Assembly (NCBI GenBank): GCA_040756735.1
Contig: JBFLYC010000035.1
Span: 1-35,931, forward strand
Reading direction: 5' to 3'
Length of the DNA stretch: 35,931 bases
Source: JBFLYC01 sp040756735
GTDB taxonomy: Bacteria > Bacillota > DSM-16504 > Desulfitibacterales > Desulfitibacteraceae
The number at the start of each line of letters is the position of its first letter. The first letter of the stretch is position 1. The position numbers and the translations under genes were made by a program. Below are positions 29,093 through 35,931 of the stretch, piece by piece. Below the pieces are notes generated by a model. The model made no database searches. It saw only the letters and a list, made by a program, of their open reading frames with translations, and was not told the DNA's origin.

Positions 29093-30472
29093 TCACCTCT
29101 TTAAGCTATAAGCTATAATACCGATACCGACGCCTACACCTGCAACCCCAGCTACAACTGCCCAATTAGGTATACCTTCTATTATAGCACCTTCAACTTT
29201 TGTTGATGCTATAAACCACTGATACCAAGGTTTAATCGTAATTGGCGCAATACATCTTTCTTCAGTCCATTCCACAATAGGGATGGCTTTTCCCTCTGTT
29301 TCACACCATTTTTCACCAGGCGGTACTTTTGTTTTTTCAGTTACCTCCCTAAGAATTAAACCTTTTACATATTTCATAGCTAACTCCCACTCTTCTGGCT
29401 TATATTTACTTATATCGGCAGTAAAACTACTTCCATCAGGTCTGGTTACAATAGCATTGGTTAGTTCTTCAATTTTATCTGTTTTAGCATACCATCTTCC
29501 CATTAAGTCTATACTATATTTGCCGAGTGTGGTATCAAGAGCACCACGTACATAGACCCTTTCTTCTGGCAATCTGCCATCTTTCAATATCCATGAAGTT
29601 ACTATCCCTCTTGCACAGACATAATCATTACCACATCCACTTATGTCAAGAGTAACAACGCCCCCATCAGGTCTGGTTACAACTGCTATAGTATAACGTT
29701 CCACTCTCTTTGTCGTTTTCCTTACCATCCCTTTCAATACAAAGGAATAAGTACCTATATCAGCCTTAAGTGCTTCTGGTGATGTAGTAAATTCTTCAAA
29801 AGGCACAGCAAGAAGTTCATTGTAATCTTTTTCAACAAAAGCATTTATATAGCTGATTACTTCTTCATCAGTTGCGCCTCTAAGTTCTGGTGGAAATTCA
29901 ACAGTATTAGCGGTCTCATCAGGTCTTACATATGTAAAAGTTGTAAAATTCTGCCACTTGACTTCATAACCATTTAGATATAAATGCCATCTTCTTATCT
30001 CTATTATATATCCAATATGTGTATAGGTAAGATATGTTTCTTCTTTTGATACGTACCTTATTTCTTTAAGCCCTTTAGTATCAATTGTGTTTTTTACCTG
30101 TGTGACGGCATAATCTCTATCTGTAGTCGGGGTTAAAGAAAACCAATCAAGCACTATCTCTTTACCAGCGAATACCCGAGCTTTTATGTAAGTATCACCT
30201 TCTGGTCTTAATTCATAAATGATTTCTGCAACATATCCTTTATACTCAAATGAATAAGACCTTGTTTCATATCCTAATATTTTATCTATCTCAGCTTTTG
30301 CCCATGCTTCTGCAATTGATGGGTTGGTACCTACAGGATAGACGTTCTGTTTGACAAATTCCCCCCTGTACCATATAGAAACTAAAATCCTTCTGTCTGT
30401 TGGTGATACATAGCCAACAATGTATCTATACCCTCTATAAGTCGTATCTACTAATACTTGTCCAGTTGTCAT
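29093..30472 (-). CDS. Large surface-protein candidate with C-terminal anchor
   Basis: 459 residues from ATG 30472 (ATGA overlap with the preceding stop; GGGGGT six bases upstream). Beta-rich, with two similar modules around AVVTRPDGGVVTLDIS and AIVTRPDGSSFTADIS (about 270-290 and 345-365), the shared segment PPGEKWCETEGKAIPIVEWT near 400, and a single C-terminal transmembrane helix (NWAVVAGVAGVGVGIGIIAY) followed by SLKR. Topology is that of an N-out envelope spike. Family not recognised. Confidence 0.8.
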   Translation of the reverse strand: MTTGQVLVDTTYRGYRYIVGYVSPTDRRILVSIWYRGEFVKQNVYPVGTNPSIAEAWAKAEIDKILGYETRSYSFEYKGYVAEIIYELRPEGDTYIKARVFAGKEIVLDWFSLTPTTDRDYAVTQVKNTIDTKGLKEIRYVSKEETYLTYTHIGYIIEIRRWHLYLNGYEVKWQNFTTFTYVRPDETANTVEFPPELRGATDEEVISYINAFVEKDYNELLAVPFEEFTTSPEALKADIGTYSFVLKGMVRKTTKRVERYTIAVVTRPDGGVVTLDISGCGNDYVCARGIVTSWILKDGRLPEERVYVRGALDTTLGKYSIDLMGRWYAKTDKIEELTNAIVTRPDGSSFTADISKYKPEEWELAMKYVKGLILREVTEKTKVPPGEKWCETEGKAIPIVEWTEERCIAPITIKPWYQWFIASTKVEGAIIEGIPNWAVVAGVAGVGVGIGIIAYSLKR

Positions 30473-31107
30473 GGACATACCCCCACTACTGATACCAAGA
30501 TATCTCTAATAGCCTTTATATTTCCTGCAACTGATGGGCATGTTCTTGCAAATACAGTCCATGCCATAGCACATACACCAACTAATTCCCTATCAATAGC
30601 ACATATGATACTATGTAATTCTCTCAATATACTATTTAATCTGTTTATTTCTTTTTTTAAATCTGCATTAGCTTTATTACACTCTGCTAAGTCCCTTTGA
30701 ATTGTAACTATCTCAGTTTTCAAGGTATCATTTTCAATCGTAAGTGCTTCATTTGCTTTAACACAATCTTCAAGTCTTGTACTCAATACCCTATTTTCTA
30801 ATGTTAATCTATTATTTTCATCTGTGAGTATACTAACACTTTTATTGCATTCATCAAGACTTGTTCTTAAAGCAGTGTTTTCCTCAGTTAATCTTGCAAC
30901 CTCAGCTTCTAAACCTGTAATAGTGTTCTTCTGCTCTGTTATAATGGCCTCTGCTTCAGCTAAACTTTGTGTATATTTTCCAACATTTGCAGTACAATTG
31001 GCTAAATCACTCTCAAGTTTTTTACATTTATTTACATAATATAACAAACCAGCACCTAAAGGTATGCCAGCTACTGCAATACCTACTGCAACATTTTTTT
31101 CTGCCAT
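30469..31107 (-). CDS. N-anchored long coiled-coil protein
   Basis: 212 residues from ATG 31107 (MAEKNVAVGIAVAGIPLGAG). N-terminal membrane helix about 6-25, then about 120 residues of heptad-like coiled coil (LTEENTALRTSLDECNKSVS, LTLENRVLSTRLEDCVKANE), with one Cys per about 30 residues, and a hydrophobic C-terminal part with four further Cys. The TATA box at 31136-31144 points to this ATG rather than the one eight codons upstream. Likely a fibre- or tether-like virion protein (inference). Confidence 0.8.
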   Translation of the reverse strand: MAEKNVAVGIAVAGIPLGAGLLYYVNKCKKLESDLANCTANVGKYTQSLAEAEAIITEQKNTITGLEAEVARLTEENTALRTSLDECNKSVSILTDENNRLTLENRVLSTRLEDCVKANEALTIENDTLKTEIVTIQRDLAECNKANADLKKEINRLNSILRELHSIICAIDRELVGVCAMAWTVFARTCPSVAGNIKAIRDILVSVVGVCP

Positions 31108-31135
31108 AGTAACCAGAACCATATTGCACATTATA

Positions 31136-31144
31136 TTATATAAA
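31136..31144 (-). promoter_or_regulatory. TATA box of the right structural operon
   Basis: TTTATATAA on the minus strand, 34 bases upstream of ATG 31107, giving a very short leader. The 126 bases up to the next gene (31108-31233) hold nothing else but AT-rich sequence. Confidence 0.55.
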
Positions 31145-31233
31145 TTTTTACTTTGATTGGATATCTCTAAGTATAAAAACGAAATATTTATATATTATAT
31201 TGTTTGAAACAAAAAAAAACTCAACTGCCTACT

Positions 31234-31407
31234 TTAATCCCCAAACAACCTTATCTTCAGTTTCTTTCCAAATGCTAAACCAATAATACCTGCAATCGTG
31301 CCAACAACTATTGATAGCAATATACCATCCACATTATTCATTAGTGCAACTATTTCTACCAGACCAATTACCACCAGCCCAATAATGGCAACACTATATT
31401 TGTTCAT
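31234..31407 (-). CDS. 57-residue two-helix membrane protein
   Basis: MNKYSVAIIGLVVIGLVEIV, then NNVDGILLSIVVGTIAGIIG and a basic end (FGKKLKIRLFGD). Two hydrophobic helices with a short polar loop, as in holins or small hydrophobic virion proteins. GAGGAAGTAG precedes the ATG, which overlaps the upstream TGA. Holin and virion-membrane protein are both possible. Confidence 0.75.
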   Translation of the reverse strand: MNKYSVAIIGLVVIGLVEIVALMNNVDGILLSIVVGTIAGIIGLAFGKKLKIRLFGD

Positions 31408-31571
31408 TTTACTACTTCCTCTACTTCAACTTTTCTAATGGCTATATCTAAATATTTCTTTTTTGCTTCTTCGTAGCCAACACTATATCCATAAAGATAG
31501 CCACAGAGAAAAACCCCTATCATTACTGCTATCATCAATACTGCTATAAAAAGGTTATCAAATAGCATCAT
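31404..31571 (-). CDS. 55-residue single-helix membrane protein
   Basis: MMLFDNLFIAVLMIAVMIGV continues FLCGYLYGYSVGYE, one membrane helix near the N-terminus, then a charged helix (EEAKKKYLDIAIRKVEVEEV). GGAGATAG upstream; 14-base overlap with the upstream gene and ATGA overlap downstream. Confidence 0.75.
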   Translation of the reverse strand: MMLFDNLFIAVLMIAVMIGVFLCGYLYGYSVGYEEAKKKYLDIAIRKVEVEEVVK

Positions 31572-31725
31572 CACTATCTATCTCCAATTCTACGTTTTTT
31601 TTGGTAATGTGAAGTCTTACTTCATAGTTTTTACATCTCTTATCCAATATATCAACAGTATCTTTTATACACTGGCTATTTTCATTGTGCTTACAGCCAG
31701 TTGCATTACATTTAACTATTGGCAT
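31558..31725 (-). CDS. 55-residue cysteine-cluster protein
   Basis: MPIVKCNATGCKHNENSQCI, then DKRCKNYEVRLHI: C-x4-C-x7-C-x11-C, like the small metal-binding DUF1540-type modules. Weak GAGAAAGAG upstream. Packed with overlaps on both sides. Confidence 0.7.
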   Translation of the reverse strand: MPIVKCNATGCKHNENSQCIKDTVDILDKRCKNYEVRLHITKKNVELEIDSDDAI

Positions 31726-31957
31726 TTTTCTCTTTCTCTCTGCTCATATAGTCTCGTAGCTTTTTATCTATTGCACCTAAGATGCCTATCAACAATACTA
31801 TTTGTAATTCTTTATTTGGTAGCTCATTTAGATATGCTATTGCTATACCAACAGTTGCAATAGCTACATCTATAACAAATCTACGAGCCATACGCCCATT
31901 TTCACTTTTCTTCCATGCCTCATTCCACTCTTTTAGCTTTTTAATCAATTTGTTCAT
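31712..31957 (-). CDS. 81-residue membrane protein
   Basis: From ATG 31957 (MNKLIKKLKEWNEAWKKSEN), basic amphipathic N-terminus, then one or two hydrophobic stretches (VIDVAIATVGIAIAYLNELP, LQIVLLIGILGAIDKKLRDY). GAGGGAGATAC fixes the start; the longer frame upstream overlaps the zinc finger. Holin-like topology is possible. Confidence 0.75.
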   Translation of the reverse strand: MNKLIKKLKEWNEAWKKSENGRMARRFVIDVAIATVGIAIAYLNELPNKELQIVLLIGILGAIDKKLRDYMSREKEKNANS

Positions 31958-31967
31958 GTATCTCCCT

Positions 31968-32084
31968 CTATCTCTTTTTATAACAATCATAGCATATTCT
32001 GTTACCATCTGTGTCAAGCAAATATGTAGATGTCAGGATGGGATTCCCACATTTGCATTTTCCTTTGATTTCCATCTCTTCCAT
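31968..32084 (-). CDS. 38-residue zinc-finger protein
   Basis: MEEMEIKGKCKCGNPILTST, then GNRICYDCYKKR: CKC and CYDC pairs of a minimal zinc ribbon. GAGGATTTGAAA upstream, including the TGA of the preceding gene. Confidence 0.7.
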   Translation of the reverse strand: MEEMEIKGKCKCGNPILTSTYLLDTDGNRICYDCYKKR

Positions 32085-32086
32085 TT

Positions 32087-32842
32087 TCAAATCCTCTTGC
32101 CAAAGTATAATATAGCCCTCCTCCCTGCCTGTGCAGTTTTATTTGTGAGATATACATTTGTGTATTCAAGCTCAAATGTAACCATTGCGGGCCATGTTAG
32201 CGCTGTGATTTCTATTTCATCATCATCTTTACTATTGAATTTTATAGAGATTGTGCCATCAAGCTTAAATACAGTTAAACTCAAACCAGCAATACCCAAA
32301 GCATCATCAGTAAAAACAGTATCTAATGCATAAGTTTTATGTTTGTAAGAATTTTCCATCGTTTCAATGAATCTTGTAGGAGCGCTATAGGGTTGCGAGT
32401 GTGCCCATACGACTATCTCAGTTTCCACAGTAGTTTCTATATATACTTGCTTAAACTCTGCATTCGGTAGAGTAAAGTAGTTCCCATAATCTACAGGATA
32501 TTTAGGACTCTTATCATCCAACCAAACAGTAACTTTCTTTGAGGGATAGAGAGATAGGGAGCGCCCCCATTCAATTTTATGCATTTTAAAGTTAGGTGCA
32601 AAATCTTCCTTTGTCCTATCACCGAGCCTTACATCGCCTTCGTAGAAATCTATAATGTTTACCCCAATAGGAAGCGTCTTTTTTACACCAGTGGAGGGGT
32701 AGGAAATAAGTACCCCCTTCTCTTTACCAACAATATCTTCAGCAAGTTTTCTTTGAATATACTCAGTAGGAGATAAACCTGTCTTCTCTAACCATTTAAT
32801 CATCTCATCAGTAAGAGATACGGATACGGGTCTTGCGGGCAT
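32087..32842 (-). CDS. Beta-rich virion-protein candidate with RHH-like N-terminus
   Basis: 251 residues. Residues 1-40 (PVSVSLTDEMIKWLEKTGLS, PTEYIQRKLAEDI) resemble an RHH DNA-binding unit; the rest is beta-rich (IDFYEGDVRLGDR, VYIETTVETEIVVWAHSQPY, FELEYTNVYLTNKTAQ). No ribosome binding site; AT-rich GTTTATTAAG about 20 bases upstream suggests a leaderless transcript. A DNA-binding arm on a beta-sandwich would suit a capsid or nucleoid-contact protein; this is inference. Confidence 0.75.
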   Translation of the reverse strand: MPARPVSVSLTDEMIKWLEKTGLSPTEYIQRKLAEDIVGKEKGVLISYPSTGVKKTLPIGVNIIDFYEGDVRLGDRTKEDFAPNFKMHKIEWGRSLSLYPSKKVTVWLDDKSPKYPVDYGNYFTLPNAEFKQVYIETTVETEIVVWAHSQPYSAPTRFIETMENSYKHKTYALDTVFTDDALGIAGLSLTVFKLDGTISIKFNSKDDDEIEITALTWPAMVTFELEYTNVYLTNKTAQAGRRAILYFGKRI

Positions 32843-32869
32843 ATTATTAATTTCTTAATAAACTTACGA

Positions 32870-33775
32870 CTATATAATACTTTCTAAAAATGATTTTAAA
32901 TTCTTAGCGTATTGCTGTAGCGTTAGCCCCTTCTCTCTGACATATTTTTGCCCTAATATACCCATTTTTCTTCGTAGAGAGGGGTTATTCATTAACTCGG
33001 TTATATGCCTCCTCGCTTCCTCTACATCATTGTAGATTATTACACCTTTATTTGCCTTATGTATCTCCTCTATTACTGGTAAAGAGCGAACTATAACAGG
33101 CTTTCTCGCCACACAGAATTCCACTACGGGGATACAAAACCCCTCAAATCTACTTGTGTGAATGCCAAAAGAACAACTTTTTATTATCCGCGCCTTAGCA
33201 ATATCGCTGTACTGTCCGTAGACCACCCTTAGAGGTACTATGTCTTTAGTAATCTCTATCGCTTCCTGATAATTTTTTTGTTTTGCGAGTCCTCTTGGCA
33301 CAGTAACTGCATACCCCAAATCTCTTATTTTACCTATCTCAAATAAATCTGCATCACAGCCAATGTATAACACATGAGCCTTTCTCCCACACCACTCTTC
33401 AACTTGTCTTGCTGTAAACTTAGAAATTGCTATTAAATAATCTGCATACTTAACTAAGGGTTTAACCCTATCATAAGCTTGTATTCGCCATTGCTCACTT
33501 CCAAACAGTTCAATAGGAATATCTAAAAATTGTAGAACGAGTAGTTTATTCAATCTCTTCTTATATTCAACTGCTATTTCCAACGTTAGAGGATTGCTAC
33601 AGAAAATTACATCAGCTTCTTTTGGAACAGGAAATCTGCCTTCTCTATTGCATCGATGTATTGGAACTGGAAAGACATTAATGTCTAAATCGTTTTGTAG
33701 AATCTCATGAACACGGTGTTCCCAACCACAGTAAGTGAATGATTCGCTATCAACGTATATGTATGTGAGTTTCAT
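32870..33775 (-). CDS. Glycosyltransferase family 4-like
   Basis: 301 residues from ATG 33775 (MKLTYIYVDSESFTYCGWEH), overlapping the preceding TGA. Rossmann-type N-half (VLQFLDIPIELFG, YADYLIAISKFTARQVEEW) and C-half with SRFEGFCIPVVEF, the E-x7-E motif that binds the nucleotide sugar. Transfers a sugar from an activated donor, probably onto virion or host-surface glycoproteins or glycolipids. Last of four enzyme genes in one run. Confidence 0.88.
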   Translation of the reverse strand: MKLTYIYVDSESFTYCGWEHRVHEILQNDLDINVFPVPIHRCNREGRFPVPKEADVIFCSNPLTLEIAVEYKKRLNKLLVLQFLDIPIELFGSEQWRIQAYDRVKPLVKYADYLIAISKFTARQVEEWCGRKAHVLYIGCDADLFEIGKIRDLGYAVTVPRGLAKQKNYQEAIEITKDIVPLRVVYGQYSDIAKARIIKSCSFGIHTSRFEGFCIPVVEFCVARKPVIVRSLPVIEEIHKANKGVIIYNDVEEARRHITELMNNPSLRRKMGILGQKYVREKGLTLQQYAKNLKSFLESII

Positions 33776-34410
33776 TTCTTCCGTTCCTTTTGAACAACAA
33801 AACACCAATGGAAAGCCCCTTTTGAATTTCTACGTTCAAAACATCTGTGAAGCTTACCTACCTTTTTTACCATACATATCCATTCATCAACGGAATAATA
33901 ATGCTCATCACCATAACCGCCAACACAAATGGGAGGTCTACTCTCCTCGGCTGGCACATCAACAACTACATATTCAGCACATCTTAATTGCTCTTTGATA
34001 CCTTTCAGTATCTCATCTTCAGAATAGTGTTCCATAACACCAGAAGAGAATATAACATCAAAAGCATTATCAGGATATGGTATGTTAAACAAATCAATAT
34101 TTTTCACTTCTATATCCCCCATACCAAACGCAGCCTTGGCAAAAAATATTCTTGACCTGATTAAATCACATACTTTTTCATTTATATCTGATGCTACAAT
34201 ATGTGCTTCTGGATACTTGAGCTTAATACATATACATGCTAACCCTGTATGCGCTCCGACTTCAAGAAATGATTTCCCAAGAGATACTATGATGTTGATA
34301 AGGTCTGCAAACCCTTGTTCAAAGAAGTATGTGTTGGGGTTGAAATTAATGGGGTAGTATTGTAGTAGTTTTTCATGCCAGCGGTTTGGGTTATGGCTTC
34401 TTTCTTGCAT
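33772..34410 (-). CDS. SAM-dependent methyltransferase
   Basis: 212 residues. Class I methyltransferase: motif I FLEVGAHTGLACICIKL, VASDINE as motif II, and FDVIFSSGVMEHYSEDE as the post-motif with the MEHYS signature common to small-molecule or sugar methyltransferases. GGAGGTG upstream of the ATG at a slightly long spacing of 13. Sits between glycosyltransferases and probably modifies a glycan. Confidence 0.88.
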   Translation of the reverse strand: MQERSHNPNRWHEKLLQYYPINFNPNTYFFEQGFADLINIIVSLGKSFLEVGAHTGLACICIKLKYPEAHIVASDINEKVCDLIRSRIFFAKAAFGMGDIEVKNIDLFNIPYPDNAFDVIFSSGVMEHYSEDEILKGIKEQLRCAEYVVVDVPAEESRPPICVGGYGDEHYYSVDEWICMVKKVGKLHRCFERRNSKGAFHWCFVVQKERKK

Positions 34411-34428
34411 TCAGATTTTTCACCTCCA

Positions 34429-34995
34429 TTACACTTTTTTTCCGATTAAAAACAACCCATCCTCCTCCTTCAACTCCTCAATTTTGAGTTTGCTACTTTC
34501 AACCTTTTTCCTTAGGTCTTGGATAGAGTAATGTCTGAAGTGTGCCCTCTCTACTGAAACAGGAGTTTTATCGGACCTCGTGGTTAAATAGAAGAGACCC
34601 CCCTCTTTCAAATAGAGATAGATATCATTGAGAAATTTTTGATCGTTTATGAGATGTTCAATCACTTCAAGAGCAAGGATGAAATCAAATTTGTTCTCAA
34701 AGTCCTCAGCAACTTCGGTTTCAAGGTTTAAGGGATAGAGATAATTTTTAATTTCAGGATACTTTGCCTTTGCTTTATCAATTACAGAAGCGAGGTCCAC
34801 TCCGTAAGCTTCAAAACCAAGCTCCCTGATTTTTTTAACAACCCCTCCATCATTACACCCCATATCAAGAACTTTTTTCGGCGGTTTCCCCAATAATCCC
34901 ATTATACAGGTTATGTCTCTAATACTTGCAACCCCGAACTGTTCGTTTGTAAAAATCCTCTCTTGATGCCTTGCCCATTCCACTATGTCAACCAT
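34429..34995 (-). CDS. SAM-dependent methyltransferase
   Basis: 188 residues from ATG 34995 (MVDIVEWARHQERIF), with GGAGGG upstream. Motif I VLDMGCNDGGVVKKIRELG, AYGVDLAS, FDFILALEVIEHLINDQKFL: methyltransferase domain of the UbiG/type 11 kind. Same operon as the glycosyltransferases; a glycan- or lipid-modifying role is likely. Confidence 0.9.
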   Translation of the reverse strand: MVDIVEWARHQERIFTNEQFGVASIRDITCIMGLLGKPPKKVLDMGCNDGGVVKKIRELGFEAYGVDLASVIDKAKAKYPEIKNYLYPLNLETEVAEDFENKFDFILALEVIEHLINDQKFLNDIYLYLKEGGLFYLTTRSDKTPVSVERAHFRHYSIQDLRKKVESSKLKIEELKEEDGLFLIGKKV

Positions 34996-35931
34996 TTTTA
35001 CCCTCCGTACCAATTGATTCATAGGTTTTAATTAGCTCCTTACTGTAAATGTGCCACGTGTGCTGCTTTGCCTCTTTTCTTGCTCTCTTACCAAACTTCT
35101 TTATCTCTTCTGGATTGTTATAGAAATATAAAATTTTATCTTTTATAGCTTCCACATTTGCAATAGGAATTAAAAAACAACTACGTTTATCAGTAAGCCA
35201 CGTTCCAGAATTATACGTTGTTATCACTGGTACTTCCATAGAGGCAGCTTCTGAACAAACCAATGCTGAACCCTCTTCAACTGAGGGAAATACGAAAACA
35301 TCAGTTTTATTATATAATTCAGTAACATCCTTTACAAAGCCAACTATTTCTATATTTGGGGAAGGAGTGCGCATCTTCACATTTGTTTTTATTATCAATT
35401 TTGCATTCTTTAGATTTAACTCTGACCATGCTCGCTCTAAATAATAATATCCTTTACGAATTAAGTTATCGCCTATAAACAAACAGGTAAATTCATCATG
35501 GGGTAGCTTTTTAGGCTTAAACTTTTCAATGTCCACGCCAAAAGGAATTAATCTTAGTTTGTCTCTCAACTTTTTAGGAAAAGTGTCATAAGCGAATTTA
35601 GATGGAACAAAAATATAATCAGCTTTGTCATATTCAAGTAGAGATTTTTTCATAACTAAAGGGTTGATTGGCTCATGCTTTATTCCAAATTTCTCGTGTT
35701 CTTCTTTTAGCAGTTTATACTGATATTCTATATGAGTGCTTGCTCTTTCAACAATACATTTCATACCTAAATCATGTGCTCTATGCATTTGAAAAAGACA
35801 ATGTCCATTCCAGCTATGTAAAATATCAGCCTTACCAATCATCAAACTTGCCAAACTATCAAATAAGTTATCCTTTACCACAGGATTTGAATTATCTACT
35901 GGTATATTATCTAAATCAAACAATTGCCCGA
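34988..35931 (-). CDS. Glycosyltransferase family 4-like, N-terminus outside window
   Basis: 314 codons in view; the frame stays open to the right edge, so the start is not in the window (a TTG at 35923 is internal). GT4 features: LIRKGYYYLERAWSELN, and EEGSALVCSEAASMEVPVIT with the E-x7-E nucleotide-sugar motif. Sugar transferase, first visible gene of the glycan operon; its stop overlaps the methyltransferase start by eight bases. Confidence 0.88.
   Translation of the reverse strand, partial: GQLFDLDNIPVDNSNPVVKDNLFDSLASLMIGKADILHSWNGHCLFQMHRAHDLGMKCIVERASTHIEYQYKLLKEEHEKFGIKHEPINPLVMKKSLLEYDKADYIFVPSKFAYDTFPKKLRDKLRLIPFGVDIEKFKPKKLPHDEFTCLFIGDNLIRKGYYYLERAWSELNLKNAKLIIKTNVKMRTPSPNIEIVGFVKDVTELYNKTDVFVFPSVEEGSALVCSEAASMEVPVITTYNSGTWLTDKRSCFLIPIANVEAIKDKILYFYNNPEEIKKFGKRARKEAKQHTWHIYSKELIKTYESIGTEGKNG

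Noticed and set aside
1..35931. tRNA or rRNA genes, and a tRNA-derived attachment site
   Set aside because: No T-loop GGTTCRANTCC-like sequence with a foldable cloverleaf was seen on either strand by eye.

Overview
This AT-rich window looks like part of an integrative archaeal virus or virus-like mobile element. Archaeal signs are TATA boxes about 25 bases upstream of starts, some apparently leaderless genes, GGAGGTG-type ribosome binding sites, a PaREP1/HEPN-like protein, a stand-alone AsnC/RAM domain, many ribbon-helix-helix (RHH) proteins and small zinc fingers, and a PrimPol-helicase fusion. No ribosomal, tRNA or central-metabolism gene is visible. I see no terminase, portal or HK97-type capsid gene, so a tailed virus is not supported by what is in view. 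The host cannot be named from the sequence. Almost everything is on the minus strand; only three genes near 5.6 kb and 20.1-21.0 kb are on the plus strand.

Layout in transcription order (right to left). (1) 35.9-32.9 kb: two glycosyltransferases and two SAM methyltransferases, one contiguous operon. (2) 32.8-26.1 kb: a probable virion/envelope block with an RHH-headed beta-rich protein, five very small membrane or zinc proteins, an N-terminally anchored coiled coil (30469), a 460-residue protein with a C-terminal anchor, an anchored protein with a carboxypeptidase-regulatory-like fold, a two-helix membrane protein carrying a JAMM metalloprotease motif, a small membrane protein that seems to lack a normal start codon, and a transglutaminase-like protein. 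(3) 25.6-22.3 kb: tightly packed tiny zinc-finger and RHH genes. (4) 21.8-18.4 kb: tyrosine integrase, a plus-strand RHH gene with an HNH-RHH nuclease, a 464-base spacer with a palindrome and direct repeats, a 238-codon gene whose coding sequence is an array of hairpins, and a PaREP1-like gene. (5) 18.4-10.0 kb: ParB-like/DNA methyltransferase with a companion protein, a possible Rad52-like annealing protein, another zinc-finger cluster, a RAM regulator, a DNA methyltransferase disrupted by both an in-frame stop and a LAGLIDADG insertion, and a third DNA methyltransferase. (6) 9.95-9.70 kb: a long inverted repeat flanking AT-rich palindromes, the best origin candidate, directly upstream of an RHH gene and the PrimPol-helicase. 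(7) 7.2-4.5 kb: a set of related small cysteine-pair proteins. (8) 4.4 kb to the left edge: a second likely structural block, with a coiled-coil protein, a glycine-rich membrane protein, a capsid-protein candidate followed by a terminator-like hairpin, and a gene leaving the window.

The most unusual signal is the hairpin-array gene at 18909-19625. About fourteen stem-loops, all of different sequence, occupy some 275 of about 720 bases, and one loop can form a pseudoknot with downstream sequence. Neighbouring genes show nothing like it by eye. Many ORF starts were moved to internal ATGs on the basis of ribosome binding sites, and about sixteen genes too short for ordinary ORF calling were added after manual translation.
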